DNA of 64,000 nt from JAJXWB01 sp046349085 (GTDB lineage: Bacteria > Pseudomonadota > Alphaproteobacteria > Rhizobiales > Beijerinckiaceae), in assembly GCA_046349085.1 (NCBI GenBank), contig JAXMDA010000005.1:1-64000 (forward strand), read 5' to 3'. Position 1 is the stretch's first letter. The number at the start of each line of letters is the position of its first letter. Shown here piece after piece: positions 1 to 7,617 of the stretch. The position numbers were made by a program, and so were the translations under genes. Under the pieces are notes generated by a model, which searched no databases, was not told the origin of the DNA, and saw only the letters and a program-made list of their open reading frames with translations.

Positions 1-1350
1 AGCGAGCAGTTCGCGCAGGTAGACGGTTTCGCGATCCTGGTTGGGCAGTTCGACGCCGATGGCGTTGCGGCCCTGCACGACGGCGACGCGGGCCGACACC
101 GCGCTCATCGAGCGGGCGATGTCGTCAGCCAGCCCGATGACGCGCGAGGACTTCACGCCGGGCGCAGGCTCCAACTCGTACAGGGTCACCACCGGCCCCG
201 GCCGAACGTTGACGATCTCCCCCTTCACCCCGAAATCGTCCAGAACGCCTTCGAGCAGGCGGGCGTTCTGAGCCAATGAATCTTCCGAAATCCGGCGCGC
301 CGGTCTTCGTGGCTCCGCCAGGAGCCCCAGCGCCGGAAGATGATAACGCTGCTGGTCGAAAAGACCGGGTTGCGACTCTTTGGTCGCACGGCGGCCTTGC
401 TTCAACGGTCCTGCTTGTTTCGCGACGGGCACCGCGTTCGGGCTTGCGGGCAATTGATCGTCGACCACGCCTGCAGCGGGCGCCCTGCCGATGGGCGGCA
501 AGGCGGGCTTCCAGTCGACAGCGACGCCCGGGCCCTCCGAAAAGCTCGGTTCGAGACGACGAGACGCTGCTTGAGGCGCCGCGGGGCCTCCTTCGTTCCG
601 GACCTTGCCGCCGGTCTTCAGAGCGGCAAGCCGTCGGGCCGCCGCGCCCTTCAGCGCGAGCAAGCCGTGCAAGGCGGCGCCCAGAGATACGAGACCTGTT
701 CCGGGATTGTCGTCGTGGTCGACGCGCTCGGAATCGCGGGCAGGCTTTCGTGCGCTTGCCGCGAGCGCGCGTCCTTCGTCTTCCCCTTGCTTGCGACCGC
801 CACAGGCCGCAGCAAGGCTGAGCAGCGCGCTGGCCGCCAAAGCGATGGTGACGCCTATCATCCCAACTCGTCCGCCGCCGGTCGTCCATTGCGCCAATGC
901 GGCGATCGCGTCGCCAACCATTCCACCCAGACCCGTTGGAAGCGGCCAACGACCGGGAGGCGGCAACATCGAGGCGACCGCCGCCGCGCTCAAGGCGCCC
1001 AATAGCCAGAAGGCGATCCTGGACTTCGGTCGGTCAAAACCATGATCGACTACGAGGCGCCATCCCAACAGCGCGGCAGGGGCCAGCAACGCGATCGAGG
1101 CGATGCCGAATATCTGAGTCATAAGGTCGGCGACCACGGCGCCGCGCAATCCCAGCAGATTGCGGATCGGACCTTCGACGGCGTGATTGAGGCTCGGGTC
1201 GCGCGTAGACCAGCTCGCCAGCGCAAGGCCCGTCAGAATCACCGCCGCTATCAGGGCGATTCCTGAAAATTCCGCCATCCGCCGCGACATGAAATGACGG
1301 GCGGTGGCCGAGAAGCCGCTGACAAAGGCCGAGTAGCCTGCGTTGCGCAT
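1..1350 (-). CDS. ftsK: DNA translocase FtsK, N-terminal part (cut by left edge)
   Basis: Divisome-anchored DNA pump that clears the septum and activates XerCD at dif during chromosome dimer resolution. The first 450 codons are visible and the frame stays open to the left edge, so the ATPase motor and gamma domain lie outside. Start is the ATG at 1350. Four hydrophobic stretches (about residues 29-47, 75-95, 111-128, 161-185) match the FtsK membrane domain. A Pro/Ala/Arg-rich linker follows to about residue 345, then the alpha-domain sequence YHLPALGLLAEP and the stretch VVTLYELEPAPGVKSSRVIG that precedes the motor. The acyl-CoA thioesterase and amt genes lie upstream on the same strand, with 101 bp before ftsK that hold a CtrA-type site. 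xerC is also in this window (32.8 kb). Confidence 0.95.
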   Translation of the reverse strand, partial: MRNAGYSAFVSGFSATARHFMSRRMAEFSGIALIAAVILTGLALASWSTRDPSLNHAVEGPIRNLLGLRGAVVADLMTQIFGIASIALLAPAALLGWRLVVDHGFDRPKSRIAFWLLGALSAAAVASMLPPPGRWPLPTGLGGMVGDAIAALAQWTTGGGRVGMIGVTIALAASALLSLAAACGGRKQGEDEGRALAASARKPARDSERVDHDDNPGTGLVSLGAALHGLLALKGAAARRLAALKTGGKVRNEGGPAAPQAASRRLEPSFSEGPGVAVDWKPALPPIGRAPAAGVVDDQLPASPNAVPVAKQAGPLKQGRRATKESQPGLFDQQRYHLPALGLLAEPRRPARRISEDSLAQNARLLEGVLDDFGVKGEIVNVRPGPVVTLYELEPAPGVKSSRVIGLADDIARSMSAVSARVAVVQGRNAIGVELPNQDRETVYLRELLA

Positions 1351-1415
1351 AAATTTCCGACGCTGCCTCAAAAAAATGGCCGCACGGCCATTCGTCGCAG
1401 ACTAGGAAACCCGAG

Positions 1416-1430
1416 TTAAGGATCGCTTAA
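1416..1430. promoter_or_regulatory. CtrA-type binding site upstream of ftsK
   Basis: TTAA (1416-1419), seven bases, TTAA (1427-1430): an exact match to the full CtrA consensus TTAA-N7-TTAA, lying 66-80 bp upstream of the ftsK start. It is also part of a perfect GTTAAG/CTTAAC inverted repeat (1415-1420 and 1426-1431). CtrA is the alphaproteobacterial cell-cycle response regulator, and division genes are common targets. Sequence match only. Confidence 0.55.
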
Positions 1431-1451
1431 CCTTGCCGAACCCTTACCCGA

Positions 1452-2318
1452 TCAGCCATCGCCTCGGGGGCGGATCAGACCTTCCTGGGCGACCGAGGCC
1501 ACAAGTCGACCATCGCGCATGAAAATGGAGCCGCGCGTCAGTCCGCGGGCGCCTGAGCTTGACGGACTGTCCTGCGCATAGAGCAGCCAGTCGTCTGCGC
1601 GGAATGGGCGGTGAAACCACAGGGCGTGATCAAGGCTGGCGACCTGCATGTCGCTTTGGAAAACTGATTTGCCATGGGCGATCAATGCTGTGTCGAGCAA
1701 CGTCATGTCGGACAGATAGGCGAGCACTGCGCGATGCACGGCAGGATCGTCCGGCAATGCGCCGGAGGCCCGAAACCAAACATACTGAACGGGCTCGCCG
1801 GGAATGCCGGCGCGCGGCGCGTAGCGGCGACGGTCGACGGGGCGGCTCTCGATCGGTCGAGGCTGATCGAAAAAGCGCCGAATCGGCTCTGGAGTCGCGT
1901 CGGTGAAGCTGGCTTTGAGCTCCGCCTCGGACGGCAGTTCCTCGGGAGGCGTGACCCGAGGCATCGTGATTGCATGTTCGAGGCCGTCCTCCTCCGTCTG
2001 GAACGATGCGGAGAGTGAGAAGATGGCGCGTCCATGCTGGATGGCGACGCAGTTCCGAGTGGCGAAACTCTTGCCGTCTCGGATGCGGTCGACCTCGTAG
2101 ATGATCGGAACGGCGGGATCGCCGGGGAGAATGAAGTATCCGTGGAGGGAGTGAGGCGGCCGGTCGTCGACGGTTCGTGCGGCGGCGACAAGCGCCTGCG
2201 AAATGACGAGGCCGCCGAAGACGCGTTGCCATCCGACCTGGGGACTGCGACCGCGATAGATGTTGTGCTCGATCCTTTCGAGATCGAGTATCGCCAAAAG
2301 GTCGTCGATCGCGCTCAT
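1452..2318 (-). CDS. tesB: Acyl-CoA thioesterase II (TesB family)
   Basis: Double-hotdog cytosolic enzyme that hydrolyses medium- and long-chain acyl-CoA to free acid and CoA. 288 aa, the usual length. The E. coli triad Asp204-Thr228-Gln278 appears here as D204 (in YLSDMTLLD), S228 (in QVASLDHALWFHRPF) and Q278 (in VAQEG), so Thr is replaced by Ser. First hotdog is about residues 15-110, second about 170-285. It lies 39 bp downstream of amt on the same strand and 101 bp upstream of ftsK, consistent with an amt-tesB(-ftsK) arrangement known in rhizobia. Family assignment is firm; physiological substrate is unknown. Confidence 0.94.
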   Translation of the reverse strand: MSAIDDLLAILDLERIEHNIYRGRSPQVGWQRVFGGLVISQALVAAARTVDDRPPHSLHGYFILPGDPAVPIIYEVDRIRDGKSFATRNCVAIQHGRAIFSLSASFQTEEDGLEHAITMPRVTPPEELPSEAELKASFTDATPEPIRRFFDQPRPIESRPVDRRRYAPRAGIPGEPVQYVWFRASGALPDDPAVHRAVLAYLSDMTLLDTALIAHGKSVFQSDMQVASLDHALWFHRPFRADDWLLYAQDSPSSSGARGLTRGSIFMRDGRLVASVAQEGLIRPRGDG

Positions 2319-2357
2319 TCGCCATTTGCCCCGGGACCGCCAGCCAGGCGGGCGAGG

Positions 2358-3677
2358 CTATTGATGGAGGGCCTCGCCGTGCAACGCAAGATCGAGACCC
2401 ATACGCTCGTCGTCGGTGTCCGTCCGCAATCCGACCAACAGGTCGACGAGCTTGAGGGAAATCCACGTCCCGATCAGGCACCAGATCGCCACAATCGCGA
2501 CGCCGGCGGCCTGTATCGCAAGCTGTCGGGGTGCGCCCTCCAACAGGCCTGAAACGCCGGCTTCCGTCGCTGTCGCGCTGACAGAGGCCGTGGCGAAAAC
2601 GCCGGCCATCAGGGTGCCGATTATCCCACCGACGCCGTGAACGCCGAACACATCGAGCGAGTCGTCGTACTTGAAGCGAACCTTCACGCGCGTGCAGAAA
2701 TAGTAGCAGACCGCTCCCGCGATACAGCCGATCACCACGCCATGCCAGGGCAGCACATAGCCTGACGCCGGAGTGATTGTGCCAAGGCCGGCCACCGCGC
2801 CGGAAATCAGGCCGAGCACCGAAGGCTTGCCGCGTTCAGCCCACTCCAGCGCGCTCCACACGATGGCGCCGGCGCAGGCGGCCAGGTGCGTGGCGACAAT
2901 CGCGAAAACGGCGCGAGAACCGGCGCCGAACGCCGAGCCGCCATTGAAACCGAACCAGCCGACCCAAAGCAGGCCGGTGCCGATGACCGCCATGGAGAGA
3001 TCGAACGGAGCCAGGTTTTCTTTGCCGTAGCCCTGACGGGCGCCCATCATCAGCGCGGCAAGAAGACCGGCCACGCCGGCATTGATATGCACGACCGTCC
3101 CCCCGGCGAAATCGATGACGCCCATAGAGGAAAGGAAACCGCCGCCCCAGACCCAGTGCGCCGAGGGCACATAGACGAGGAACAGCCAGAAGACCGTAAA
3201 GAGAAGGAATGCCGAAAATCTCAGGCGATCCGCCACCGCGCCGGCGACGAGCGCGCAGGTGATGACCGCGAAGGTCATCTGATAGGCGGCAAAGAGCAAT
3301 TCCGGAATCGTCTTGGCGAAGGGGCTCACGGTTTCGAGCCCGACGCCAGCAAAGAAGGCTCGACCGAATTCTCCGATCCAGGCGTTCTCTCCATGGAAGC
3401 TGAGCGTGTAGCCCAGGCCGAACCACAAGATCGAGACGAGCGCGGTCGCCGAGAAGCTCTGCGCCATCGTCGCAAGGACATTCTTCTTGCGGACCATGCC
3501 GGCATAGAACAGCGCCAGACCGGGAATTGTCATCATCAGGACGAGCGCGGTCGCCGCGATCATGAAGCCTGTATCGGCCGCGCTGATAGGTGAAGCTTCA
3601 GCTGCGGAAACAGCGACCGGGGCGCAGGTAACCGCAAACGCGGCGGCCATGCCCGCGCGACGAACAAGCTTGCTCAT
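2358..3677 (-). CDS. amtB: Ammonium transporter (Amt family)
   Basis: Inner-membrane ammonium channel/transporter. 439 aa from the ATG at 3677, which has AGG five bases upstream. A TTG five codons earlier (3692) is a weaker alternative. The N-terminus is a cleavable signal peptide (to about residue 25, VSAAEA), as in many Amt proteins, followed by eleven hydrophobic helices. Signature DFAGGTVVHINAGVAGLLAA is present. The pore twin histidines are H197 (VVHINAG) and H346 (FGVHGVGG). Followed by tesB. No glnK, the PII gene usually cotranscribed with amtB, lies in the 113 bp upstream, where the Trm112-like gene ends instead. I could not find a convincing sigma-54 -24/-12 element there. Confidence 0.96.
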   Translation of the reverse strand: MSKLVRRAGMAAAFAVTCAPVAVSAAEASPISAADTGFMIAATALVLMMTIPGLALFYAGMVRKKNVLATMAQSFSATALVSILWFGLGYTLSFHGENAWIGEFGRAFFAGVGLETVSPFAKTIPELLFAAYQMTFAVITCALVAGAVADRLRFSAFLLFTVFWLFLVYVPSAHWVWGGGFLSSMGVIDFAGGTVVHINAGVAGLLAALMMGARQGYGKENLAPFDLSMAVIGTGLLWVGWFGFNGGSAFGAGSRAVFAIVATHLAACAGAIVWSALEWAERGKPSVLGLISGAVAGLGTITPASGYVLPWHGVVIGCIAGAVCYYFCTRVKVRFKYDDSLDVFGVHGVGGIIGTLMAGVFATASVSATATEAGVSGLLEGAPRQLAIQAAGVAIVAIWCLIGTWISLKLVDLLVGLRTDTDDERMGLDLALHGEALHQ

Positions 3678-3790
3678 GTGCCTAGATTTCAATCAGGTTG
3701 ATGATCCTGACGGATAACAATGGCATCCAGAACCTAGAAGCAAGCCATTCGATGGTCAAATAACAGGCACTTTGCCTAGGAATCGTGCGC

Positions 3791-4018
3791 TCACAGGGCT
3801 CTTGCCTCATCAGCCAACATGATCGGAATGCCATCCCGGATGGGATAGGCGAGCCTGGCGGCGCGCGAGATCAATTCGTTGCGAGATGCGTCGTATTCCA
3901 GCGTCGCTTTGGTCACGGGGCATACGAGAATCTCCAGAAGACGGGGATCAATGAGCGATTTCTCGTCTCGCGTTTCGCGATCTGAATCTATCGGCGTTCC
4001 GTCTGTCATCGTGACCAT
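3791..4018 (-). CDS. Trm112-like (UPF0434) small zinc-ribbon-type protein
   Basis: 75-residue protein with the family core DPRLLEILVCPVTKATLEYD followed by ELISRAARLAYPIRDGIPIML. Bacterial Trm112-like proteins (YcaR type) resemble the activator subunit of eukaryotic methyltransferases; their bacterial role is unsettled. Only one of the metal-binding Cys positions (C33 of the LVCP motif) is kept, which is normal for the short bacterial form. Starts 5 bp after the stop of the Lon-domain gene, so the two are probably cotranscribed. An internal ATG three codons in is an alternative start. Confidence 0.85.
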   Translation of the reverse strand: MVTMTDGTPIDSDRETRDEKSLIDPRLLEILVCPVTKATLEYDASRNELISRAARLAYPIRDGIPIMLADEARAL

Positions 4019-4023
4019 TTCCG

Positions 4024-4680
4024 TCAGTGAAGAGGCGGACGCCTTTGACCGCCCGCCAAGTCCATTTCGGCGATCGCAATCAAGACCTCAGCCCGGGCGT
4101 GCAAGCTGCCGGCCTCAAGGAGCGCCTGTTTTTCCCTGATGCCAAAGGGACTCATCATTGACAAGGAGTTGATCAGGGACTCGTCCGAAGCCTTGGCGAC
4201 AGCGTCCCAGTCGACCGCGATCGAATTGCGCTCGGCATAAGCCCTCAGCGCCCTGAGCACGGCATTGCGGTCGGCCTGCTCGGCCTGGGTTGGCGAAGCC
4301 AGATCCCGAGGGAAATCCGCATAGCTGACGTCGAAAGTGCGATAGGGAGTGTCGCGCGTCGTCTCCGTGCGGCTTCGGAACCGGCATACGCCTTCGAGCG
4401 AGATGAAGTATCGACCGTCTCCCGTTTCGGCGAATCGGACGATCTTTCCGGCGCACCCAACCGGATAGAGCATGGGGCTCGTCTCAGCCGCCGACTCAGG
4501 AAGCGGCTGGACTATCGCGATCAGACGAGCGCCCGCCAGCGCCGCATCAACCATGGCAAGATAGCGCGGCTCAAAAATGTTCAGCGGCAATTCCGACCGC
4601 GGCAGCAGAAGACAGCCGGCAAGCGGAAAGACCGGCAATTCTCTCGGCAGTTCGGCGATGTCGAAATAGGGACGATTCAT
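4024..4680 (-). CDS. LON peptidase substrate-binding domain protein
   Basis: 218 aa, a stand-alone N-terminal LON (PUA-like) domain without the AAA+ or protease parts. Typical start LPVFPLAGCLLLPRSELPLNIFEPRYLAMVD and the later GRYFISLEGVCRFR are visible. Function of the free domain in Alphaproteobacteria is not established; substrate recognition or proteostasis is the usual guess. I chose ATG 4680 because GGAAG lies just upstream. The frame is open further upstream, but that would overlap the thioredoxin gene. Lies between the thioredoxin-TPR gene (23 bp upstream) and the Trm112-like gene, a conserved rhizobial trio. Confidence 0.88.
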   Translation of the reverse strand: MNRPYFDIAELPRELPVFPLAGCLLLPRSELPLNIFEPRYLAMVDAALAGARLIAIVQPLPESAAETSPMLYPVGCAGKIVRFAETGDGRYFISLEGVCRFRSRTETTRDTPYRTFDVSYADFPRDLASPTQAEQADRNAVLRALRAYAERNSIAVDWDAVAKASDESLINSLSMMSPFGIREKQALLEAGSLHARAEVLIAIAEMDLAGGQRRPPLH

Positions 4681-4703
4681 TTCTTCCGCGCTGACCAGCG
4701 ATG

Positions 4704-5594
4704 TCACGAAAAAAGCATGGCCGACAGCTTGCGTCGCGCAGCCTTCGTCGCGGGATCGATCGGACCCCAAACTTCAAAGAACTGCAACAATTGCTTGCGC
4801 GCTCCGTCGTCGTTCCACTCGCGGTTCCGCTTTGTGATGGTCAGGAGCGCATCAGCCGCGCCGTCGCGATCGCCCGCGGCATTGAGCGCCAGAGCCAGAT
4901 CGAACTGCGACTGAAGATCGTTTGGCGCATCCGCGACCTTGCGACGAAGCGTGGCGACATCCCCTACAGCGCCGGATTGCGAGGCGAGTTCGAGGGCGCT
5001 CGCAACCTGCTTCAGCGCCGGGTCGGCCCGCAGAGTCTCGGGCAGGGCGGCAAAGACGGCGGCGGCGCGTTCCGTCTCGCCGAGCGCGAGCATCGCGCGG
5101 AGGTAGAGGCCGACCGCCTTCGGGTTTTCCGGGTCGCCTGCCAGCGCTTCTTCCGCAAAGCCGGCGGCGCGTTCCGCATCGCCCGCGTCAAGCGCCTCTT
5201 CGGCCATCGCCAGGGCCTCTCCGCCCGGCCCGAGAGGGCCAACCAGCCGCTCAAGAAAGGCGACAATCTGGCTTTCGGGCAGCGCGCCGACGAAACCGTC
5301 CACGGGCTGTCCGCGGCGGAAGGCGATAACCGCGGGGATCGACTGGATGCCGAGCTGCTGGGAGATTTGGGGATGGTCGTCGATGTTCATCTTGACGAGC
5401 CGCGCCTTGTCTCCCGCCAATTTGACCGCCCGCTCCAATATCGGGGCCAGTTGCTTGCAGGGACCGCACCACGGCGCCCAGAAATCGACGATAACGACCC
5501 GCTGCATGGACGCGGACAGAACGTCTGCACGGAATGTGGCAGTCGACGTTTCAATCACGCCAGCGTTTTCCGTCTCGGCCGTCACCGCGTTCAT
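4704..5594 (-). CDS. cnoX: Thioredoxin with TPR C-terminus (CnoX/YbbN-like co-chaperone)
   Basis: 296 aa. Residues about 15-120 form a thioredoxin fold with active site W42-CGPC (C43, C46), then TPR-like helices (about 130-290, e.g. EALAMAEEALDAGDAERAAGFAEEAL split over two repeats). In E. coli CnoX, a holdase that hands clients to GroEL, the active site is degenerate; here the full CGPC suggests true redox activity as in Caulobacter CnoX. Cytoplasmic, no signal peptide. First gene of a minus-strand trio with the Lon-domain and Trm112-like genes. ATG 5594 is the only well-placed start. Confidence 0.9.
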   Translation of the reverse strand: MNAVTAETENAGVIETSTATFRADVLSASMQRVVIVDFWAPWCGPCKQLAPILERAVKLAGDKARLVKMNIDDHPQISQQLGIQSIPAVIAFRRGQPVDGFVGALPESQIVAFLERLVGPLGPGGEALAMAEEALDAGDAERAAGFAEEALAGDPENPKAVGLYLRAMLALGETERAAAVFAALPETLRADPALKQVASALELASQSGAVGDVATLRRKVADAPNDLQSQFDLALALNAAGDRDGAADALLTITKRNREWNDDGARKQLLQFFEVWGPIDPATKAARRKLSAMLFS

Positions 5595-5675
5595 GGCGTG
5601 CTTCCTCTTGGCGATTGCTCAAGCCTAGGAAATAGGCCGCGATTTGGCCCGTCGCAACCTTGGCGGCATGGGCTG

Positions 5676-5705
5676 TTGCATTATTCGGAGCTTTGCGGCA
5701 TATAG
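5676..5705 (+). promoter_or_regulatory. Possible sigma-70-type promoter of tRNA-Gly
   Basis: TTGCAT at 5676-5681 and ATATAG at 5700-5705, 18 bp apart, ending about 28 bp before the tRNA. Position and spacing fit a housekeeping promoter. Match by eye only. Confidence 0.3.
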
Positions 5706-5733
5706 CCCCGCGCCGACGCTGTCGGCTACGGAT

Positions 5734-5808
5734 GCGGGTGTAGCTCAGGGGTAGAGCACAACCTTGCCAAGGTTGGGGTCGAGGGTTCGAATCCCTTCGC
5801 CCGCTCCA
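5734..5808 (+). tRNA. tRNA-Gly (anticodon GCC)
   Basis: 75 nt including an encoded CCA (5806-5808). The acceptor stem pairs 5734-5740 with 5798-5804, including one T-G pair. The anticodon stem CAACC/GGTTG encloses loop TTGCCAA, with GCC at 5766-5768. The T-loop GGTTCGAATCC is canonical. It stands alone between the divergent thioredoxin gene and the GNAT gene. Confidence 0.98.
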
Positions 5809-5886
5809 TTTTTCCGACGTTGCCCCCGGTCGGATTCGCCAAGAGGAATGTTGCGCTAGCCGGCCTGGTGCGCCTAACATTCGCCC

Positions 5887-6399
5887 ATGGTCAAACTCCT
5901 GCATTCGATCAGATCAGCGCGCACGAGCGATGCTCTGGCGATCGCGGCTGTGCACGACGCCGCCTGGCGCGAGGCCTATTACGGGATCATCCCCGGGAAG
6001 ACGCTGGAATCGATGATCAATAGGCGCGGAGCCGCCTGGTGGCTTTCGGCTATTCGAAGCGGGTCACGAATCCTTGTGCTGGAGTTCGACGGCAAGGTCG
6101 CGGGATATGTCAGTTTTGGCCGCAACCGCGTGACGGCCATGCCGTATGCAGGCGAGATATTCGAACTCTACCTCGCGCCCGAGTATCAGGGCGTCGGATT
6201 TGGCGGACGTCTCTTCGCCGCGGCGCGAGAAGAGCTGGCCGCGAAGGGCTATCTTTCGACTATCGTATGGGCCCTGGCGGATAATGAGCGGGCCCTACGA
6301 TTTTACGAGAAAATGGGCGGGGTCGAAGTCTGGCGCGCGACGGAGCGATTCGATAACGATACGCGCGCGCGGGTCGCTTTCGGCTTCGCGGCGAACTGA
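5887..6399 (+). CDS. GNAT-family N-acetyltransferase
   Basis: 170 aa, a single acetyl-CoA-dependent acetyltransferase domain. Motif A is ELYLAPEYQGVGFGGRLF (residues about 97-114) with the Q-x-x-G-x-G pyrophosphate-binding loop, followed by ADNERALRFYEKMGG (motif B). The start region (SARTSDALAIAAVHDAAWREAY) is typical of the small GNAT group acting on small molecules or protein N-termini. Substrate cannot be predicted. It sits 44 bp upstream of ppa on the same strand, so cotranscription is possible. Confidence 0.88.
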   Translation: MVKLLHSIRSARTSDALAIAAVHDAAWREAYYGIIPGKTLESMINRRGAAWWLSAIRSGSRILVLEFDGKVAGYVSFGRNRVTAMPYAGEIFELYLAPEYQGVGFGGRLFAAAREELAAKGYLSTIVWALADNERALRFYEKMGGVEVWRATERFDNDTRARVAFGFAAN

Positions 6400-6442
6400 G
6401 GCGAAGCGCGCAGTTCGACATCGTTTCAGAACAGGAGCTCCG

Positions 6443-6979
6443 ATGCGCCTCGACGCCATCTCGATCGGGACGAATCCGCCGCACGAAGTCAATGTCATCA
6501 TCGAGGTTCCGATCGGCGGCGAGCCGATCAAGTATGAGATGGACAAGGCTGCCGGGACGCTGATCGTCGACCGATTTCTGTACACGCCGATGCGTTATCC
6601 TGGAAATTACGGCTTCATCCCGCATACGCTGTCTGAGGACGGGGATCCCTGCGACGTGCTGGTCGCCAACACCCGGCCAATCATTGCGGGCGCCATCATC
6701 TCCGTGCGTCCGATCGGCGTTTTGCGCATGCGTGACGAGGCTGGCGGAGACGAAAAAATCGTCGCAGTACCGTCGTCAAAACTGACCAAGCGCTATGACA
6801 AGGTTCAGAACTACACCGACATGCCGCCGATCACCATCGAGCAGATCGAGCATTTCTTCAGCCACTACAAGGATCTCGAACCCGGCAAATGGGTCGAGTT
6901 CGCGGGGTGGGGCGACGCGGAAGCTGCTCGTGGGCTCATCATCGAAGCGATAGAACGCGCCAAGGCCGATAAAGCCTAA
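6443..6979 (+). CDS. ppa: Inorganic pyrophosphatase (family I)
   Basis: Soluble Mg-dependent hydrolase of pyrophosphate that pulls biosynthetic reactions forward. 178 aa, standard for the bacterial hexameric type. ATG 6443 has AGGAG at 6433-6437; the open frame upstream overlaps the GNAT gene and lacks family sequence. Family signature EDGDPCDVLV (three metal-binding Asp), plus YPGNYGFIPHT and KDLEPGKWVEF are all present. Convergent with metW; only 5 bp separate the two stop codons. Confidence 0.97.
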   Translation: MRLDAISIGTNPPHEVNVIIEVPIGGEPIKYEMDKAAGTLIVDRFLYTPMRYPGNYGFIPHTLSEDGDPCDVLVANTRPIIAGAIISVRPIGVLRMRDEAGGDEKIVAVPSSKLTKRYDKVQNYTDMPPITIEQIEHFFSHYKDLEPGKWVEFAGWGDAEAARGLIIEAIERAKADKA

Positions 6980-6984
6980 CGGCG

Positions 6985-7617
6985 TCAATCGCGTTTTCGG
7001 TGGAGCAAGAATACGGCTTGCTCGCCGAAAAGGTTCCACAGCCACCACGGCGCATTGACGCGCATCTTCGAGCCGTATCGATCAAGCGCGACCGCGCGAT
7101 CGATCGATGCGCCGAGATCTTCGACCAGCTGTACGAAATCGTTGATCGTGCACAGGTGGATGTTCGGCGTATCGTACCAGGAATAGTTGAGCGTCTCGGT
7201 GCGCGGCATCCGCCCCTTGAACATGAGCTCCGTACGCACGCGCCAGTGTCCGAAATTCGGGAAGGACACGATTGCGCGTTGGCCGATGCGCAACATGCGC
7301 TCGAGCACCTGCCGAGGGTGTCGCGTCGCCTGCAATGTCTGCGAAAGGACAACGTAATCAAACGCGTTGTCCGGATAATTGATCAAGTCCGTATCGGCGT
7401 CGCCCTGCACGACGGACAGGCCCTTCGCGACGCATCCGTTGACGCCGGCCTGCGAGAGTTCGATGCCTCGCCCGTCGACCTTGCGATCGCGCGTAAGAAT
7501 TTCCAGCAATGCGCCGTCGCCGCAACCGACATCGAGGACGCGCGTGCCCGGCTCGACCATATCGGCGACCAGAAGAAGATCGACGCGCGCCGCCGTGTGC
7601 GAATTCAGGTCGGTCAT
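6985..7617 (-). CDS. metW: Methionine biosynthesis protein MetW (SAM-dependent methyltransferase fold)
   Basis: 210 aa. Partner of MetX in homoserine acetylation; recent work on proteobacteria shows MetX needs MetW for activity. Class I methyltransferase motif LDVGCGDGALLEIL near residues 30-43. Family blocks SFPNFGHWRVR and ETLNYSWYDTPNIHLCT are clear. ATG 7617 overlaps the metX stop in an ATGA arrangement, indicating translational coupling; an in-frame start eight codons upstream is less likely. Confidence 0.95.
   Translation of the reverse strand: MTDLNSHTAARVDLLLVADMVEPGTRVLDVGCGDGALLEILTRDRKVDGRGIELSQAGVNGCVAKGLSVVQGDADTDLINYPDNAFDYVVLSQTLQATRHPRQVLERMLRIGQRAIVSFPNFGHWRVRTELMFKGRMPRTETLNYSWYDTPNIHLCTINDFVQLVEDLGASIDRAVALDRYGSKMRVNAPWWLWNLFGEQAVFLLHRKRD

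Noticed and set aside
3765..3777. Small AGGCA/TGCCT hairpin after the Trm112-like gene as a terminator
   Set aside because: Only a 5-bp stem with a 3-nt loop and no uninterrupted T-run on the minus strand; too weak to claim.
3678..3790. Sigma-54 promoter for amtB
   Set aside because: No GG-N10-GC element with the expected TGGC and TTGC context could be found on the minus strand.
5734..5808. tRNA-Gly as an integration site
   Set aside because: No direct repeat of the tRNA 3' end and no integrase or foreign genes follow.
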